NCBI GenBank assembly: GCA_016617855.1
Contig: JAECUM010001860.1
Location: forward strand, 1 to 64,000
Reading direction: 5' to 3'
Origin: Megalonaias nervosa
Taxonomy: Eukaryota; Mollusca; Bivalvia; Unionida; Unionidae
DNA: 64,000 nucleotides
A program made the translations under genes and the position numbers. Positions within the stretch are counted from its first letter, which is position 1; the number at the start of each line of letters is the position of its first letter. A model generated the notes under the pieces. That model saw only the letters and a program-made list of their open reading frames with translations. It was not told the DNA's origin and did not search any database. This document shows positions 39,601 through 45,600 of this stretch, piece after piece.

Positions 39601-42600
39601 TTTGGCACTTATCAACTGTTACACTTAAAAGTCATTTTGATAACATAATTTACATTATTTCATTTATGTGTATATATATTTGTTGTGAGTATTCTTTTGT
39701 TTCTCTTCATCATTTCAGAGATGACAGCCAAGTGCAAGAAGTGTAAACAATGTAAGGTTGTAAAGGGTGGACATGAGACATGACTACACATACAATTGCA
39801 CATTGGTACACACATGTAAACAAGCATGTTTAACTACACCTCTCATCTGATTCATTCATTAATCTCATGGGGAATGTCAAATGCCATTTCCATCCCTCAT
39901 GCAGATGCAGAAACAGCACCAGAACATACCGTATTTGTAAATACACTAGAATTGTTGAGTAGTCTCATTCATGATGTCAAAATGCCCTCTCCATCCCTCA
40001 TACAGATGCTGAAACAGCACCAGAACATATTGTATTTGTGAATACAGTAGAATTGTTGAGTAGTCTCATTCGTGATGTCAAGATGCACTTTCCACCCTCC
40101 ATGAAGACACAAAATAGTGCCAGAATATACTGTGTCCATGAATACATTAGAATCATTGAATAGTCTTATTCAAGATGTCAAGATGCATTCTTCACCACCC
40201 CAGCAGAAATGGCTCCAGAACATAATGTATCTGTGAATTCAGTAGAAATCACATGCAATTCCAGTCAAGCCTTGGAATCACATATGATCAGTACAACTCA
40301 AAAGGCTTTGTTGTTGATAAGTCAAGAAGTAGAAGTGGCATGTATATATTGTACTAGCACATGGGATAAGCCTAGAATCTCACCAGTGAGGCATGATGAC
40401 TCACAAACAAATATTCCCCCCCCCCCCCGGGTGTGAGAGCCTGCAATCTTTTACCCAGCCAGAGCAGAGAAAGAGTAAGAAAATAAGCTGCATGTCATGA
40501 TTTCCCATTTGACTAATACGGTACAAACCAATGGTCCATACTGATCATGCCACACCACCAGCTGGACTGCAAAGTCTATATTGTCATTGGTATTCTGTCC
40601 AATCAACCAGTCCAAACTACAAACAAGTTATATACAGTTACACTGGTCAGAAGTCTTTAGCTCGGACAAGCAAATTATCCATCGAGACTTAATGCATAGC
40701 AGGCAGGCCATACGGCACTAGCCAGCTGGACCGAAAGAAATTCATCATCTTTGGTATGACATTCCAACTGTCAACCAACCAATCCAGTCATACAAATGAG
40801 CTGTGTACATTTACAGTTGTCAGGGTCTGCAGGCTGGCCAACTGATTGACTGGACTGACCATTCCTATGAAATTCAAAGTGAAGCAGCATTGCTTTTAAA
40901 AACTGCCTGGCTGAGCCAAACTATCCATGTCAGTGCGATCACTACTAATGGGACATAAAAGGGAACTATTTTTTTTATGCAAAATGCTTCCCCTTGGGTC
41001 ATAACTTGCAAACTATCAAGATCCCCACTTTATAACAATATATTCACTAACTGGATAGGGAGACAAATATATATTGTCAGTGCTGCAGCATTGGAGTCTG
41101 GGTCAGGCCATGCCCCTAATGTCATGGCTGGAAGCAAAGAGATATGCAGTGGCATGCCAGTGATCTAATGTTAGTTCACACCCTAACTCATTCTCTGAAA
41201 TTTGCATCTGTTGGAAAACAGCAGACATTGAAAAGAGATTTATTTTGTGTGAAAGTGTGCGGTATTGTTTGTCTTCATGAAGTTAGCATGTCCATTCATT
41301 TCAGATTTTGAGGCAAATTTATATTGGGTTTAAAAGTAAAGAAAGGTGTCCATTTGAGACAAATATTCTCCACAAAAGTATCATCGTTTGTTCCCATGAG
41401 TGCGCCATTTTTGGCCCTCAAATAGGATGAATGCTAACTTTTACTCAGCCATTATCAACTTGAGATGGAATTTGGTGATGGAATCTTAGTACCAGACAAT
41501 GGTCATTTCTTTGTGACTGTTTAGTTTATTTTGGGATGACAATATAATATTTAGGCTTAATATTTTCTTTCATATCACAGCAGCACAACTCAACTACAAA
41601 GTCTTCAACTGGTGCTTTGAAGGTGGGTGTGGCCAGCAAAAAGGGGTCAGGGGATGACTGGGGCTGGACAGAGGAAGAATTCACCCCTGTTCAAGATTCA
41701 GGGCTGCAGTCAGTTAGTTCTTACAACTGGGGCCAGGAGGACACAGAAGCTGATTTCTTCTCACAAGTCATAGGACCTAGCAAGGCAAGTCAGTAGAGTG
41801 ACAAGGTCAAGGGGTCACAAATTAAGAACCAGTTATCTTGGATTGAGTGTAACGTCTCAGATTACAGCATTGTTGAACTGAAACACTCAGGATTACTAAA
41901 GTTAATGTGTCTGGCCAAATATACAATTTCTGCATACATCTTATATAATTGGTTACTTCTGTATACTCTATAATTTTTAATCTGTAATCAGTAGCTTAGT
42001 GAATCAATGGGATTAGTTCTTCTTGACTCAGCTGCCTCCCTATTCCTTATATCTTAGATTTTAGGACTGAGGTACTACTGCAGATGACCTTTTTATGCTC
42101 CACTATGATAGTGGTAGGGGCATATAATTGTTACTCTTGTCTGTCTCTGTGTCTGTCCATCCATAATAACTTAGGTTTTTCATGTAAGTTTTCAGGCACT
42201 GTAGTTGGGCCATGAATGATCATGAACACATTTCTGGTTTGAAGTATTATGATGAGCAGGGCTACTTTATCAGTAGTTACTGTATGAATTACAAACCATA
42301 TGTCTGCCTTTCATATTGTAATCTTGATAGTTCTGTGTAAATTAAAAACCTGTGCTTGAAAATAATGTATGATGTGTAATTGAGGAGGCAGATCTTTCTA
42401 CCTATATTTCAACATACCTATCTGTCTGATTTTTTTCGGATGAATAAGGTTTTTCTTTGTTCTCTTACACAGCCACAGAAGTCAAAAAACACCAGCGGAT
42501 TAAAGTCTGAATCTAACCCATCTTCAACCAGACTGAGTCCTGCTCGACAAGTTCAGACCCATTCTAGCCCAAATCTTCCTATAACTACATTGGAGGCAAA

Positions 42601-45600
42601 AAGCTCTCAAGGTCAGAAAACACAGCCTGTCTTAGGGGTAGAGGCTAAGGAATCAGTATGGAGAGATAATGATGGATGGGATGTTGATAGTTGGGACTTG
42701 TCAGGTTGGTATTTGTGTGCTTATTCAACATTTATGTATTGCAAGGACCTTTATATAATTTCTGCCTACTTATGTTTTGGTATTACATGGTGCAAAATGA
42801 AATATCGTGGTATTAAATAGAATCCTCTCCAATTCTGTGCAGTCCTGATGTTCAAAGTCACTGGAACAAATCCCAAGGAAGATGATGTTTGTTTGTATTT
42901 TTAACCATCACAAACCAAATGTATTAATATGTAGCATTCTATATTGTGACAAAATTAGTACACTTTGGACATGCTGTATATACTTGCTTAGGTTGAACTG
43001 CAATTAACATAGACCCTGATCTGCCTTCATATCATGCATTGACAGATTGTGGTACATGTTGCTTTGTTCAAATGATTACTCCTAACAAACTGCATAGACT
43101 GAGCAGGTGCATTTACATGATGGCACATCTGTCCCTATGCAGTTTGAAGATTTATAAATGAGTATATACAGTATATCATAAATCCATCCATCCCAAGCTA
43201 AGAAAGACATTTGCCACATATTTTGGCTTCTTTCAGCAACAGAAATACTAAAATGTCACTGCTTGCCAAAGCGGATTGATCTGATTTTGTGGGTTTAATG
43301 CCATTTTTCAGGACATGATAGGCTATACATGTCGGCCACATATTTGGTGGAAAAAGAACCTAGGAAAAGACAAGGAAGAACCACCAACTCATAAGAAGCT
43401 ATTGGCAAAGCGTTTCCAAATATCCACATTGGCCAAGCTGAAACTTTGTCATTTGACAAATAATCAAAGTTTCTGTCTTTCTGAGGTCTTAAGTCAGCAA
43501 AAGAGAGGATCTCATTTGGCTTACGGAGAGGGCATCCCACCACAGGATCAGGTGCTGGAAATCATGGTCACAAATGCCTGCATGACAGAATGCCCATCTT
43601 GTTCCACATTTATAAATAATGATATTATCGGGGAATGTACCCCATGTACTTAGCAGCCCACTGGGCACAAGTACTCCTGCCTGCCTAAGCATGACCTTCG
43701 GGCCTGTAAGTCAGGGTGTATGGGGTTCTATATGGATCTTTATGAGCCATCAGTTTAAATGACACTGTATGATTCTGTTCTGGCTGCTGACAAAGCCATC
43801 TGAGCCATACATTCTTCTGTCCCACTGTAGATCGGTCCAGTCTGAAAACTGTACAAGGCCCATGGGGCCATACATTATTGAACTGCACAGGGACCTTCCG
43901 TCTTTCCATTCATACAACACAGGGACCTTCCGTCTTTCCATTCATACAACACAGGGACCTTCCGTCTTTCCATTCATACAACACAGAGACCTTATTGATA
44001 GGTCCATCTACTTTACCACTATTGGCAATATCGGCACCAGAGCCTTAGGGGGATCTCAGTTAAAGATCTGTCCATTTCTCCATGCCTATGACAATATCGG
44101 AATTGGACTTGTATGGGGATTTTAATGAAAGATCAATCCCTATCATTACTTCTGTGGCACAGCCAGTTAAAAAAAACACAAATTGTCCATACAGTCATTT
44201 ACATGGTCCACATCAGTACTTTTCACACTCCAAGTGAGGCAGCCAATCTGTACCATGGGACTGCTCTGGTGGCCTAGTGGTTAGAGCATCTGCCTCAGAT
44301 GCAGGAGATCACAGGTTCTAATCCTGCCGCGTCATACCAGAGACTTATAAAAATGGTACAAGCAGCTGCCTCGCTTGGTGCTCAGCATTAAGAGGTTCGT
44401 TTTAGGACTGGTTGGCCTGGTGTCAAGATAATGTGACTGGGTGGGACATGATGCTACATGTCTGTGGCATGATGCCTCAGTGCTAGACATCACTGTAAAC
44501 TGCCACACTGCGGACATCTTAGCGATATGGCTGAAAAATTGTTAAAGCTATGTCAAAAATCCAAATCACACACACACACACATCTGTACCAGGATGACAA
44601 TTCCATCTGACAGATGCAATCTCACCTTTGTTACGGCCTATCCACTGGGTAGGTACTGGAACTCAGGTAATGAAGACAACATCGCCTCTTCTATGCTGCT
44701 AGGCATGTTCTGTTCAGACTGGGACAGAGGTAGACCCAGATATCATATACAGTTAGTGTATTAATCCTCCTAATGACCTATCCTACTCCAACACATGGAG
44801 AGGATGGAGTTTAGTTTCAAGGCTGCAATGAAGGAGATTTATTGAATGTTGCTGCCCTCTGAATTCCCTCCACCCCCATCACCATGCAGACCTATAAGGT
44901 CATGGTCTCTGTGGAATTAGAAGACGAAGATGATTGTCCTTCTTTTGCATTCTACCAGTCTGTCAAAATCAAAGAGATAACTGACCGGCTTCCCAGCAGA
45001 ATTAGTGATCCAGGCAGTTCTAAGGCTTTCTTTGCAGAAAGCCATCTGCTAGTGACATTTTCTTTCCAGCGGTACTCCAGTGGTACACACTTTCATAAGG
45101 AGCTCCCTGCCCATGATAAGAATTTTGTGGCCATCAATATAACTGGACCTTCTTTCTGTAAAGTGGACAAAAAGGTTTTCCACTTTATATCAGAGAGGGT
45201 TCAAAACATTGTTACCACTTCATTTGAATCATTTGCAACTTTCTGCCTCACCAAGAAATAGGTTAATGACTGTGCATGAGAGTCCATAACTTGGATCACC
45301 ATGGTCATGATCGAACAGGCCACCATTCCATGGCAAATGCCCGGACTTCTTCAACAGATCTTGACCTAGTATGACAAGATGCTTGCCAGCATAAACAACT
45401 TTCAAATTGTGCCATGACCTGACATTAAAGATGTTACCTTTTGGGTCGCCCCTGCTCTTTGGAGGCAAGACAGAGTTGGTGAAGAGAAAGGCAATCCAAG
45501 AACTGCCCCTCCAACTTGCACTCAGTTTAGAAGGCAAGCTTATCAGGAAAGGGTGACAGGAAACAATGTTTCTCCCACCACAATCCTTATAACACCTGGT

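Noticed and set aside
39710..39790. Acceptor-like TTTCAG with a cysteine-rich peptide (KCKKCKQCK)
   Set aside because: In the phase required by SCYL1 it meets TGA at once, and no partner exon is seen.
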